A stretch of DNA of 32,511 nt. Source: a virus. The position numbers and the translations under genes were made by a program. The DNA lies in IMG/VR virus record IMGVR_UViG_3300005355_000015, positions 1 to 32,511 of that record; one strand, 5' to 3'. Under the pieces are notes generated by a model that ran no database searches, was not told the DNA's origin, and worked only from the letters and a program-made list of their open reading frames with translations. Below are positions 8,363-16,355 of this stretch, piece after piece. The number at the start of each line of letters is the position of its first letter. Position 1 is the first letter of the stretch.

Positions 8363-8779
8363 CTAGGTGCCGTCGGTCGACTGAATGCCGGTCTCGTCCG
8401 CGGCCTTGAATGTGCACGTCATCACCTGAACGTCGCCGCGGGTTGCGTTCGGGTTGAACGACCGCAGCTGCACGTTCCCGTAGTACGTCTCGCGGCTCGA
8501 GTCGATCAGCCCATTCGGGCGCCACACGACCTCGAACACTGTCCGGTCGTCGAACAGCGGCCACAGGATCGCCCACAGCTCCGGCGTGTAGAACGCCTCG
8601 CCCTCGAACGACTGCGCCCGCGTGCCCGAGAGCGACTCGTCGTTCCCGGTGACGCTGAACCCGGACACGTCGACGTCGGAATCCTCGCCGGCGAATCCGA
8701 ACGACCGAAACGCGTTCGAGACGTCGTTCCCGTCGATGTGAATCTCGTCGTGTAGCGCGATGCCCTTCGTGTAACTCAT
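8363..8779 (-). CDS. Major tail (tube) protein
   Basis: This 138-aa protein has an ATG at 8779 preceded by a perfect AGGAGG (8789-8794), the strongest ribosome-binding site in this region. That fits a highly expressed structural protein. It is beta-rich (IHIDGNDVSNAFRSFGF, VDVSGFSVTGNDESLSG, ...GNVQLRSFNPNATRGDVQV), typical of single-domain siphovirus tube proteins. It begins after a small ORF and is followed by the frameshifted chaperones and tape measure, the canonical order. It contains no Ig-like C-terminal extension. Confidence 0.82.
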   Translation of the reverse strand: MSYTKGIALHDEIHIDGNDVSNAFRSFGFAGEDSDVDVSGFSVTGNDESLSGTRAQSFEGEAFYTPELWAILWPLFDDRTVFEVVWRPNGLIDSSRETYYGNVQLRSFNPNATRGDVQVMTCTFKAADETGIQSTDGT

Positions 8780-8795
8780 CGCTTGTTGCCTCCTC

Positions 8796-9047
8796 TCACG
8801 CGGTAGAGACGCCGGTCGGCGCCTCGGTGGAATGCGGCCGTTCTGACCGCCACTCGGCCGGCGGTTCGTACTTCGCCGGCTCGACTGTAGGCGACTCGCG
8901 ACGCAGGAGCTCGATCGCGTTCCGCGCGATCGCGCGCTGCTCGACTGCGGGGTCGAGGTACGCCTCGAAAACTGTTCCGGGCTCGTGCCCGCGGTACTTG
9001 CGCCGGCCGATCACCCGATACACGCCGAACGGCCTCGAGCGCGTCAC
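8796..9047 (-). CDS. Small conserved-looking phage protein, unknown
   Basis: The start is GTG 9047, overlapping the stop of the upstream gene by 4 nt, giving 83 aa (VTRSRPFGVYRVIGRRKYRG...). The longer open frame is an Arg-rich shadow. Residues 1-60 carry HEPGTVFEAYLDPAVEQRAI, a pattern seen in short head-tail or tail-adjacent ORFs of actinophages. The C-terminus is Pro/Ser/Glu-rich. It has no membrane segment or cysteine. It lies between the sugar-modification cassette and the major tail protein. Function is unknown. Confidence 0.65.
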   Translation of the reverse strand: MTRSRPFGVYRVIGRRKYRGHEPGTVFEAYLDPAVEQRAIARNAIELLRRESPTVEPAKYEPPAEWRSERPHSTEAPTGVSTA

Positions 9048-9817
9048 GCTGCGACCGCCTCGGCGACGCCGTAGTGCGCGCGCATTTCCTCGAGCGCCTC
9101 GGCCGGGTAGTGCTCGGCGAGCTCGGCCCACGGGTCGACGTAGTCGGCGCCGCGACGCAGCCGGCCTATCTCGAGGTACCCGTTCAGCTGCTCGCCGCGC
9201 GATTTCCAATCGACGATTTGCCGGTCGTGTAGGTGCCGGTGCTCGATCCGCATTCGGTGCCCGAGGTGCCGCTGTAGGTTCGTGAGGATGCTCGTATCGC
9301 AGCCGCGAGATCGGTCCTCGTCGCCGGGCCGGTACCCGAGCTCGGCCATCAGCGCGCGCGGAAAAATCCGAATGCCGGCGCCGCCCGGGTAGTTGAGGTG
9401 AGCAGTCATCATTTCGCGGCCGTCCTCCCGTACGAACGACATTCGCTGAAACCCGTAGACAGTGTGATCGTCGGGGAGGTCGGCGAACAGCCGCCAATCG
9501 GCCCAATCGTCGGAACCGAACGGCACGACGTAGTCGGCCGGCCGCGGCGAGATCTTCGGGTCGAGCGCGCATTGAATGCCGTCGTTGAACTTGCGCGACA
9601 GGAACCGGTTATCGCGCTCGTACGTGCCGAACCCGAGCAGCCCCGCGCCGAGCCGGTGCGCGAGCTCGAGGAGGTTCTCGCGGTCGGTGATCAGGATCGC
9701 GCTCGCGTCGACGCCGGCGCCGGCGAGCTCGTCGCACGTCCTGCGGAGCTGCCGTAGGCAGATCGCGGCGAGGTCGTGCCGGCCGTGCACGGGTACGACG
9801 AACGCGAGCCTGCTCAC
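9044..9817 (-). CDS. Glycosyltransferase-like protein (GT-A fold)
   Basis: The start is GTG 9817 (GTGA overlap), giving 257 aa beginning VSRLAFVVPVHGRHDLAAIC, the GT-A opening strand and loop. It continues with ASAILITDRENLLELAHRLG, then VVPFGSDDWADWRLF, where SDD is in the place of the DxD motif. After this comes LNYPGGAGIRIFPRALM and a DTSILTNLQRHLG segment, as in GT2 enzymes that check an acceptor. Donor and acceptor are unknown. It is the last gene of a six-gene cassette of carbohydrate-active or modifying enzymes embedded between tail-terminator and major-tail genes. Confidence 0.7.
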   Translation of the reverse strand: MSRLAFVVPVHGRHDLAAICLRQLRRTCDELAGAGVDASAILITDRENLLELAHRLGAGLLGFGTYERDNRFLSRKFNDGIQCALDPKISPRPADYVVPFGSDDWADWRLFADLPDDHTVYGFQRMSFVREDGREMMTAHLNYPGGAGIRIFPRALMAELGYRPGDEDRSRGCDTSILTNLQRHLGHRMRIEHRHLHDRQIVDWKSRGEQLNGYLEIGRLRRGADYVDPWAELAEHYPAEALEEMRAHYGVAEAVAA

Positions 9818-10629
9818 GCGGCGAGCCTTTCGGCGGCGAATGCCCGAGCCCACCAATCCGGATGAATCAGCATGTGCAGCTGCCGCGGGTGGTCGGTCTC
9901 GGTCGGCAGCTCCTCGACGTCGAGCTGCTCGGCGAACTTCGCCGCGGTCTCGCCGAACCCGGGATTGAGCCACCGCCCGCCCGAGTCGGAGATCCTGAAC
10001 GGGAACGGGTACGCGCACCATACGGCGTCGTACTCGAGCCCGAAATCGGCGAGCGGCCGCGGCGCGATCTGCCGGCTAATCGCCCCGCGCGTGATCACAC
10101 GGTCGGACGGCCCCATGTTCACGCGTCGACACTCGAGAAATTGCTCGTCGTTCGCGAACGTGCCCTCGTCGATCCCGCGGTCGCGATTGCAGAACGGGTC
10201 GCCGTGCCCCGCGACGCCGCGCACGGGGTAGCCGAGCTCGCGCAGCCGCGCGATCGCGCGGTCGAGGATCTCGTCGGGATCTTCGCCGGTCCGGAGCGAC
10301 TCGGCGAGCGCGTTCGAGTGAATGCCGATCTCGTGCCCGTAGCCGGCGATCTCCTCGAGGAGCTGCGGAAACGCCGGCGACGTCCAATACGGCGACGTGT
10401 GCAGCACGTAGTACGTCGACCGGTAGCCGCGCTCGGCCTCCCACCGCGCCATTTTCGCCGCGGTCTCGATCGACTCGGCCGAGTCGCAGTCGTGCCGGAG
10501 CCCGATCACGTTCGGAGCTCGAGCTCCGGCTACGACGTCCGCCATCGCGACCACGCGCGCCGCCCGCGCGAGGAAACGACGGTCGAGCTCCTCGAGGTCG
10601 TCGGCCCTGAACGGTGCGCGGTCTCTCAC
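9814..10629 (-). CDS. Polysaccharide deacetylase-like (NodB-fold) protein
   Basis: This 271-aa protein starts at GTG 10629, overlapping the upstream stop by GTGA. VIGLRHDCDSAESI replaces the first metal-binding NodB motif (His-Asp-x-Asp). A segment GYRSTYYVLHTSPYW follows, then the second motif region GHEIGIHSNALAES, and further on GVAGHGDPFCNRD. This order is that of carbohydrate esterase family 4-related proteins, which remove N- or O-acetyl groups from sugars. The classical HxxxH is degenerate here (HSNAL), so activity is uncertain. It may trim an acetylated sugar made by its neighbours. Confidence 0.7.
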   Translation of the reverse strand: MRDRAPFRADDLEELDRRFLARAARVVAMADVVAGARAPNVIGLRHDCDSAESIETAAKMARWEAERGYRSTYYVLHTSPYWTSPAFPQLLEEIAGYGHEIGIHSNALAESLRTGEDPDEILDRAIARLRELGYPVRGVAGHGDPFCNRDRGIDEGTFANDEQFLECRRVNMGPSDRVITRGAISRQIAPRPLADFGLEYDAVWCAYPFPFRISDSGGRWLNPGFGETAAKFAEQLDVEELPTETDHPRQLHMLIHPDWWARAFAAERLAA

Positions 10630-11222
10630 GTGGTCGCCTCCCTGATCGCTCGAGCTCGGCGGATCGCCTCAGTCTTAAGCGCGACCGCGTCGTCGAGATT
10701 GCACATACGGTCGGGCGCCTCGGCCCACGGCAGCGCGTCGAACCGAATGTCGAGCTGTTTCGTCGGCGCGATTACGCCGATGATCGTGTCCGACCACAGA
10801 TCGAAAAACTCGTCGCGCGGCCACACGGCGAGATACCGATCGACCGCCTCGAGCCACACGTCGCGGTCGGCGATCGAGCCCGAGCCCGGGAACACGAGGT
10901 CGTCGTACCCGTGCTCGATCCCCTGCCGGCGAGCTCCGTCTGACCACTCCGACCACATACAGCCGGCGAGCACGCCCGGCTCGTACGCCTCGAGGATCGC
11001 GAGCTGATTCTCCGGCGTGTGCACGATATCGTCGTCCTGCGAGTAGATCACGCCGTGCTGCGCGCGCAGCGCTCCGAGCACGCGGCCGTGAGTCATCGCG
11101 TCGACGGGCTCGACCGAATTGTCATAGACGACGACGTCGTCGAAGATCAGCGATTCGAGCACGGGCTCGAGGTCGACGTCGCCCTTCGTGACGATCACGG
11201 CCGAGACGTTAGACGGGAACAC
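10626..11222 (-). CDS. Glycosyltransferase-like protein
   Basis: This 198-aa protein starts at GTG 11222 (VFPSNVSAVIVTKGDVDLEP). The Rossmann-like GT-A opening is followed by DDVVVYDNSVEPVDAMT. The acidic run SQDDDIVHTPEN is a plausible DxD site. Toward the C-terminus is a conserved-looking VFPGSGSIADRDVW. It is short for a GT2, lacking the C-terminal acceptor-binding part. It overlaps the upstream GT2 gene by 14 nt. Donor and acceptor are unknown. Confidence 0.65.
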   Translation of the reverse strand: MFPSNVSAVIVTKGDVDLEPVLESLIFDDVVVYDNSVEPVDAMTHGRVLGALRAQHGVIYSQDDDIVHTPENQLAILEAYEPGVLAGCMWSEWSDGARRQGIEHGYDDLVFPGSGSIADRDVWLEAVDRYLAVWPRDEFFDLWSDTIIGVIAPTKQLDIRFDALPWAEAPDRMCNLDDAVALKTEAIRRARAIREATT

Positions 11223-11853
11223 GGGTCTCCCTCGCGAGCATTTCCTCGAGGTGCTCGGCGCGCGCGCTGATCGTGAGCTCGGTCTGTCCGCGTGTCATTG
11301 CGTGCCGGCGATAGTAGAAATGCGACCGGCTGCTCGAGACGAACGACGCGCCGGCGCGCGCGAGCTCGCGCCACAGCGCCCAATCCTGCAGCGCGACGTC
11401 GGGGAACCCGCCCACCGCGCGCAGCGTCGACGCCCTGATGCACGAGCCGGCCACGAACGGGTTACGGTCGAGCTCGAGGAGCTCCGCGCCGGCGAGCTGC
11501 GGCGGTCGGTAGTCCTCGCCGTCGGAGCTCGTGTAGCCGAGCTGCCACACGTCGCCGGCGACGAGCTCGAGCCCCTCGAGCGCGTCAGAGAACGCGACGT
11601 CGTCGACGTCGAGCTGCCATACCCATTCGGTCCGCACGAGCTCGAGCGCCGCGTTCAGATACGCCGGCTGCGGATAGCGCCCGCCGGCGTCGGCCTCGAC
11701 CTCGAGCACGCCGCCGATCAGCCGCGGCCGGTCGGTTCCGACGATTACCCACGCCGGCGCCGGATCGAGCCCGCGGAGCGCGCGTACCCACTCGTCGACG
11801 TACTCGTCGTGCGAGTCGCCGTACAGGCACGAGATCACGGTCGCGTCGGTCAC
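11209..11853 (-). CDS. GT2-family glycosyltransferase
   Basis: The start is GTG 11853 (GTGA overlap with the GNAT-like gene), giving 214 aa starting VTDATVISCLYGDSHDEYV. The GT2 hallmarks are WVIVGTDRP, LNAALELVRTEWVWQLDVDDVAF with the DVDD metal site near residue 85, and GGFPDVALQDWALWRELARA, the GGF...D.xLW motif of GT2 enzymes. The frame extends upstream, but that part is an Arg-rich shadow. This is the best-supported glycosyltransferase of the cassette. Confidence 0.8.
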   Translation of the reverse strand: MTDATVISCLYGDSHDEYVDEWVRALRGLDPAPAWVIVGTDRPRLIGGVLEVEADAGGRYPQPAYLNAALELVRTEWVWQLDVDDVAFSDALEGLELVAGDVWQLGYTSSDGEDYRPPQLAGAELLELDRNPFVAGSCIRASTLRAVGGFPDVALQDWALWRELARAGASFVSSSRSHFYYRRHAMTRGQTELTISARAEHLEEMLARETRVPV

Positions 11854-12497
11854 AGCTGCCACTCGACCTCGCCGGCGGCGAACCCTAGCCGCTCTTTGTA
11901 GTACCGGAGCCCCTCGGTTCCGGAATCGTGCCGGTTGTAGTAGAACACGCCGCCGGCGCCGGCCTGATCCGCGACGACGCCGGCGAATAGGAGATACATC
12001 ACGTCGTCGGCGAGGTGCGCGCCGTGTCCGAGGATCATCGAGACGAGCGCGAGCTCGTGCACGCGGTACAGCGTCAGATAGGCGCGCAGCCGGTCGCCCT
12101 GCAGCACGCCGTATGTGCGGATCGCGTGCCTCGAGCACGGGTACTCGGGCAGCCGGCCGTGCCGGCGCCACGAGCGGTACCCGGCCTCCATCGGCCGGCC
12201 CTGCCGCGCGCTTAGCGACGTGTTGATCTCGTGAATGTCATCGTCGAACAGCGAGCGATCGATCTCGGCGAACGAGTAGCCGAGCCGGCCGCAGCGGTCG
12301 GCCCGCTTGCGCGCCGTCCGGTGCTCCGCGCGCCACTCCTCGAGCGACGCCGGCACGGCGAGCAGCGAGACGTTTTCGCGGTACTTCGGCGTATCGAGTT
12401 TCGCGCGCATCGTGCCGGCGAGCTCGAGACAGCCCGCGGCCGCGCACGATCCGAGGAGGTCGACGCGAGTCGCCTCGAGCGCTGCGACCTCAGACAC
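11850..12497 (-). CDS. GNAT-like acyltransferase
   Basis: This 215-aa protein starts at GTG 12497, overlapping the methyltransferase-like gene by 8 nt. The C-terminal half has hydrophobic strands (LYRVHELALVSMILGHG, MYLLFAGVVADQAG) and ends GLRYYKERLGF, the common last motif of GNAT proteins, which move an acyl group from acyl-CoA to an amine or sugar. The N-terminus has cysteines (GSCAAAGCLE) and a charged helical segment, not a canonical acetyl-CoA loop. In a sugar cassette it could acylate an amino-sugar, but a protein target is possible. Confidence 0.55.
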   Translation of the reverse strand: MSEVAALEATRVDLLGSCAAAGCLELAGTMRAKLDTPKYRENVSLLAVPASLEEWRAEHRTARKRADRCGRLGYSFAEIDRSLFDDDIHEINTSLSARQGRPMEAGYRSWRRHGRLPEYPCSRHAIRTYGVLQGDRLRAYLTLYRVHELALVSMILGHGAHLADDVMYLLFAGVVADQAGAGGVFYYNRHDSGTEGLRYYKERLGFAAGEVEWQL

Positions 12498-12972
12498 GAG
12501 TCAGGACCAACCACGACGCCGCCGGCGAGCGGACGATCGTCGACGCCTGCCACCCGTCGACCACGGGCGCCGGCGCGTCGAACGGAATCGTGACGGTCGC
12601 GACCTTGCGCGCGAGCTCGAGGAACGCCGGCAGATTCGCGCGCACTCGCTCCGTCGCGTCGCCGAGGAAAGGGTCGACACTGATCGCATCCCACACGCGG
12701 CCGGCAGCTCGAGCTCGCTCGACGAACTCGAACGCGTCGCCGGCGACGAGCTCGACGCACCCGGGATACACGGCGCGCATCTGCTCGAGCCGGCCGGCGT
12801 CGCGGTCGACGGCTACCGTCGCGATCCGCCGGCGCGCGAAATGCACGACGTCGTTCACGCCGAGGAACGCGGCCGCAAACAGACACAGCCCGGTCTCGCA
12901 GCCGGCGAGCAGCCACGCCGGGTATTCGCGAGCCTCTCGAGAGATCGCCGGCTCGAGCTCGGCGACGGTCAC
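12490..12972 (-). CDS. SAM-dependent methyltransferase-like protein
   Basis: The start is GTG 12972 (GTGA overlap), giving 160 aa (VTVAELEPAISREARE...). It has a class-I methyltransferase-like layout: GCETGLCLFAAAFLG near residue 24, ATVAVDRDAGRLEQM with the acidic ribose-binding Asp, then CVELVAGDAFEFVER and WDAISVDPFLGD. It lacks a clear GxGxG glycine loop, so binding of SAM needs testing. It is the first gene of the sugar-modification cassette and directly follows the tail terminator gene. Confidence 0.6.
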   Translation of the reverse strand: MTVAELEPAISREAREYPAWLLAGCETGLCLFAAAFLGVNDVVHFARRRIATVAVDRDAGRLEQMRAVYPGCVELVAGDAFEFVERARAAGRVWDAISVDPFLGDATERVRANLPAFLELARKVATVTIPFDAPAPVVDGWQASTIVRSPAASWLVLTRV

Positions 12973-13412
12973 GAGCGCGCTTTCACGACGACGAACGACC
13001 ACAGGCACCCGAGCCACCGCCCCTCGCCCGAGAGATCGGGAAACTCGCGGTACCCGCTGCGGCCGCGGAACGCGAGCGTGTCGGCGAGCCCGTTCAGCGT
13101 CGGATCGGTGATCGCATTCACGATCGAGAGCTCGTGCTCGTCGTCCATGAACCCGAGCAGGAGCGATTGCCCGGCGTCGATATCCGCAGCTGAGACGCGA
13201 GCTCGAACGGTGATCAGCTCGCCGCCCATCTGCTCGCCGAACGCGGCGAGCTCGGGCTCGTTCGACGGGTCGGCCGGGTAGATATCGATCGCCGGCGGCG
13301 ACGGTGCGAGGAGCCACCCGGGCTCGACTTGCACGTCGACGTCGGTCACGTCGTCGATCGTGTCGCGGATCTGATTCGCGAGCTCGGCGAGGATCTGCTC
13401 GAGCGTCGCCAC
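12969..13412 (-). CDS. Tail terminator / head-tail joining protein
   Basis: This 147-aa protein starts at GTG 13412, one base past the upstream TAA. It has an N-terminal helix (ATLEQILAELANQIRDTI), then VQVEPGWLLAPSPPAIDIYP and ITVRARVSAADIDAGQ. The last part is WSFVVVKARS. This alpha-beta layout and length match tail-terminator proteins in actinophages. It lies right after the head-tail adaptor, as expected, though the sugar-modification genes intervene before the major tail protein. Confidence 0.65.
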   Translation of the reverse strand: MATLEQILAELANQIRDTIDDVTDVDVQVEPGWLLAPSPPAIDIYPADPSNEPELAAFGEQMGGELITVRARVSAADIDAGQSLLLGFMDDEHELSIVNAITDPTLNGLADTLAFRGRSGYREFPDLSGEGRWLGCLWSFVVVKARS

Positions 13413-13413
13413 G

Positions 13414-14295
13414 TTACGCGAGCCCCCATTGCCGCTTTACGGTCGTGAGCCGCTGCGCGTACCGTTCCCACGAGTAGCGGGCCGGCTGTGCGATCGCGCC
13501 CTCGTCGCCGAGTAGCCCGGTCACGCCGGGGATCGACTCCGTGTGCCGCCACAGATCCGCCGCGCGGTCGAGGTTCACGCCGACACACAGCGCGGCCTCG
13601 TCGGCCGTGAGGTCGTCGACGGTCTCGCCGTCGGCGAAATCGATCTCGGCGACGATCTCGAGGAACGCGGTCTGCAGCACCCGCTCGGCCGACGCGAGCT
13701 GCTCGGCCGTCGGCTGCCGAATCTTGAGAATGCGGAACAGCTCGTCGGTCGTCGCGCCGACGAACGGCCCGCCGGCGTCACCCGAGCCGACGACCTCGAG
13801 CGCGACGGTGATCGATCCGCCCGACGGCACGGGCCCGTCGTCCTCCCACGTAATGCCGTTGTCGAGGATCGTCCCTCCGAACGCGCTCGACCAATCCGGC
13901 TCGACCGTGTCGGACGTGCCGACGTCGGTCGTCTGCCAATAGTGGCCATCGCCGATCAGGAGCACCGCGAGCTCGGAGCCGTCGTACGACTCGCCCGGCG
14001 CCCACGGCTCGGCGAGCCGGCCCCCGAACGTGAGCCCGGCCCGGATCGGGTCGGTAGCTACCGGGTTGTAAATGATCTGAACGAACGTCGAGAGCGCTCC
14101 GCTCGAGGTCTGCGCGAAGATCTGCGCGAGGGTCGGCGGCGCGCTGAACCCGATCTGCCCGCTGCCGTCCGGCGAGACCGGGTCGCCGTCGACGCTGAGA
14201 ACAGCCACGACCGCGGCGCCGGCGTCCGGCGTGTAGACCACGACCGAGCCGGTGGCGAGGTCGACTGCGTTTATCGGGTCGAGCTCGACGATCAC
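13414..14295 (-). CDS. Head-tail adaptor with an extra N-terminal region
   Basis: This 293-aa protein starts at GTG 14295, preceded by GAGAGGAG. The last ~110 residues are the gp6-like head-tail connector: QPTAEQLASAERVLQTAFLE, a helical LCVGVNLDRAADLWRH, then SWERYAQRLTTVKRQWGLA. Usual members are about 100-130 aa. Residues 1-180 are additional and contain a Trp/Gly-rich module (AEPWAPGESYDGSELAVLL, HYWQTTDVGT, PDWSSAF, GITWEDDGP) like small beta modules found on phage decoration and tail proteins. The fused part may decorate the head-tail junction (inference). Confidence 0.75.
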   Translation of the reverse strand: MIVELDPINAVDLATGSVVVYTPDAGAAVVAVLSVDGDPVSPDGSGQIGFSAPPTLAQIFAQTSSGALSTFVQIIYNPVATDPIRAGLTFGGRLAEPWAPGESYDGSELAVLLIGDGHYWQTTDVGTSDTVEPDWSSAFGGTILDNGITWEDDGPVPSGGSITVALEVVGSGDAGGPFVGATTDELFRILKIRQPTAEQLASAERVLQTAFLEIVAEIDFADGETVDDLTADEAALCVGVNLDRAADLWRHTESIPGVTGLLGDEGAIAQPARYSWERYAQRLTTVKRQWGLA

Positions 14296-14316
14296 GGTTT
14301 CAGCTCCTCTCGATCA

Positions 14317-14351
14317 GGGGGAGCGCCGGCGAACCGGCGCCCCCCTCTTTT
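14317..14351 (+). terminator. Strong hairpin between adaptor and capsid genes
   Basis: GGGGG-A-GCGCCGG (14317-14329) pairs with CCGGCGC-CCCCC (14334-14345) around a CGAA loop with one bulged A. TCTTTT follows at 14346-14351 on the plus strand. The T-run is on the strand opposite to the genes, so it would end antisense transcription. In the minus transcript the same hairpin sits between the capsid stop and the adaptor ribosome-binding site. There it may partly terminate transcription or protect the capsid mRNA. Confidence 0.6.
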
Positions 14352-14372
14352 GCCGTGTCCCTCGAGCTCGTC

Positions 14373-15605
14373 CTAGCTCGCGGTCGTGATCATCGAGAAC
14401 GCGCCCTCGTCGACGACGACGGCCTCGAATGCGCCGATGATGCCCACCTCGACGCCGCCGATCGCCGGCTCGACGACGCGGAGCTCGACCGGAGCTCCTG
14501 CCGTCTCGGCGACGAGCAGCCCGGCCGAGTCGCCGACGGCCATCACGCCGGAATCCATCCCGCGCGAGACAACCAGCTTGAGCGGCCCGACGTTGTCGCC
14601 GTTCACGGACGTGAACTGCGTGAACGCAGCCGACGTCAGCCCGAGCAGGTACCCGTACCGGTCCGGTGCGAGGTAGATCGTGTCCGCGATCCGCCCGCTG
14701 TTCGCGAACACCTCGGCGTAGCCGGCGCCGATCGCCGTCATGAACTCGGCGAACGTCGGCGTAGCCCCGATCGGCGAGCTGATGTTGAACGAGAACGCGC
14801 TGTGCTGCAGGACCTGCGCCGCGTCCTGCTCCGTCTTGAGCGCGTAATCGGCCGCGGCGAGCCGGAACCAAAGGTCGAGCGCGTCCGGCGTCGACCAATT
14901 GATCGCCTGCCACGAGAGATCGCCGCCGCCGAGGTACGTCGACGCCGTCGCGGTCTCCATGTCGATAACCATCCCCTGATCACCGGCCGCGGTCTTTTCC
15001 GACGCCTGCACCGCGACGACGGGCCGGGTCGTGACCTTCGGATAGGTGAGCGTGCCCCGCTCGAGCGTCGACCGCTGCCCGGACTCGACGAGCGGCCGCG
15101 TCGCGTTGATCACTTGGAAGATCTGCGCGATGTGCTGCGGAGGAGTGAGCCCGCCGACGTTCGACGAAAGCGTGTTGTTGACACGCTTCACGAGCTCGAG
15201 CCGCTGCAGCGCGTTTGCGATCACCTCGGGATCGCCGAACTGCGCGGCGATCTTCGACGCGACCGGCGACTGCCGGGTGAGGATGAAATCGCGAGCGTAC
15301 GCCGCCATCGTGCGATAGACGACGCCGTCCTCCTCGACCTCGGTCCCGTCGACCGCGCCGGACATTGCCCGCCGAACGGCCTTCGACCGCTCGAGCGCGG
15401 CCCGGTCGGCCTCCGCGGCCGACGTCAGCTCGCCGATCTCGTCGTCGAGCTCGACCATGCGCGAGCGGTACGCCTTCGCCTGCGTGAGCTGAGCGTCGTT
15501 CAGATCCTCCTCGCCCACGTCGCGCAGTAGCTCCTCGTGCAGCTGCTGCGTCGACTCGCGCTCGCCGATCCGAATCGCGAGTCTCTTTTCGGTTTCCGTC
15601 TGCAT
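14373..15605 (-). CDS. Major capsid protein, HK97 fold
   Basis: This 410-aa protein starts at ATG 15605, with GGAGG a few bases upstream. Residues 1-80 are an acidic, highly charged coiled-coil delta/scaffold domain, normally removed by the prohead protease. The mature domain follows with HK97 features: NTLSSNVGGLTPPQH, an E-loop and P-domain region (RSTLERGTLTYPKVTTRPV), and an A-domain with YLAPDRYGYLLGL, LKLVVSRGMDSGVMAVGD and VEVGIIGAFEAV. It lies directly after the protease gene as in HK97-like phages. The cleavage site near residues 75-95 is not determined. Confidence 0.9.
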   Translation of the reverse strand: MQTETEKRLAIRIGERESTQQLHEELLRDVGEEDLNDAQLTQAKAYRSRMVELDDEIGELTSAAEADRAALERSKAVRRAMSGAVDGTEVEEDGVVYRTMAAYARDFILTRQSPVASKIAAQFGDPEVIANALQRLELVKRVNNTLSSNVGGLTPPQHIAQIFQVINATRPLVESGQRSTLERGTLTYPKVTTRPVVAVQASEKTAAGDQGMVIDMETATASTYLGGGDLSWQAINWSTPDALDLWFRLAAADYALKTEQDAAQVLQHSAFSFNISSPIGATPTFAEFMTAIGAGYAEVFANSGRIADTIYLAPDRYGYLLGLTSAAFTQFTSVNGDNVGPLKLVVSRGMDSGVMAVGDSAGLLVAETAGAPVELRVVEPAIGGVEVGIIGAFEAVVVDEGAFSMITTAS

Positions 15606-15647
15606 TTCCTGGTCCCTCCGATCTAAGGATTTAGGTCGTCGGGATCA

Positions 15648-16355
15648 CTACTCGCCGTCGTTCGGGACGGGTGCCGGCTCGTCGTCGGGGGTGCCGGAGC
15701 CATCGTCCGGGGTGCCCTCGCCGGGGTGCGTCGCATATCTAGCCGGCAACTCTACGCCGAGCAGCCGACAACGCTCGACGAGCTCGGGATCGAGATCGAA
15801 CGCGAGCACCTCCTCGTCGAGAATGATCTCCTCGCGGATCGCGAGCACGGCAGCCCCCGGAATCGCCGGGCGCCGGCACAGCGCGACTTTGTCGAGGTGC
15901 GCTTTCACGCGCTGAACGATGCCCGCCGACGTGCGGACGGACCGCTTCGGGTACGCCTCGAGCGAGACGCCGCCGAGCACGCCCTCCTGCACGAGCTCGA
16001 GCGCTTTGTCGCCGTCCTGCCCGTCGAAGATCCGAAACGAGCCGTACAGCCCGTCCGACTGCGACTCGAGCCGCAGCCCTCGGCCGATCAGCCCGCCGAT
16101 GCCGGCCTGATGCTCGAAATTGAGCAGCACGTCGACGCGGTTCGCGGCGCGCAGCTGATCGTCGAACGCGCCGTGCATCCATTCCTCGCGGTAGCGCGGC
16201 CCGCCGTCCGAGACCTCGGCGGCGATGCCGTACGGAACGATCCGAAGATCGACGGTGCGGCCCTCGCCCGGCGCGAGCTCGGCGACGAACTCACGCAGGA
16301 GCGGCCCGCGCGCCTCGTTCTCGAGCTCCGGATTCTCGAGCTGAGTCGTGCTCAT
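15648..16355 (-). CDS. Prohead protease, HK97 (S78/U35) family
   Basis: The start is ATG 16355, preceded by AGGAGG and overlapping the portal stop by 4 nt (ATGA), giving 235 aa. The longer frame adds only a shadow. The protease domain carries VDLRIVPYGIAAEV at the N-terminus, VDVLLNFEHQAGIGGLIG with the catalytic His, and EGVLGGVSLEAYPK with the catalytic Ser in the usual GxS context. ALCRRPAIPGAAVLAIRE closes the domain. An acidic Gly/Asp/Pro-rich tail follows. It processes the capsid precursor during maturation. Confidence 0.9.
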   Translation of the reverse strand: MSTTQLENPELENEARGPLLREFVAELAPGEGRTVDLRIVPYGIAAEVSDGGPRYREEWMHGAFDDQLRAANRVDVLLNFEHQAGIGGLIGRGLRLESQSDGLYGSFRIFDGQDGDKALELVQEGVLGGVSLEAYPKRSVRTSAGIVQRVKAHLDKVALCRRPAIPGAAVLAIREEIILDEEVLAFDLDPELVERCRLLGVELPARYATHPGEGTPDDGSGTPDDEPAPVPNDGE

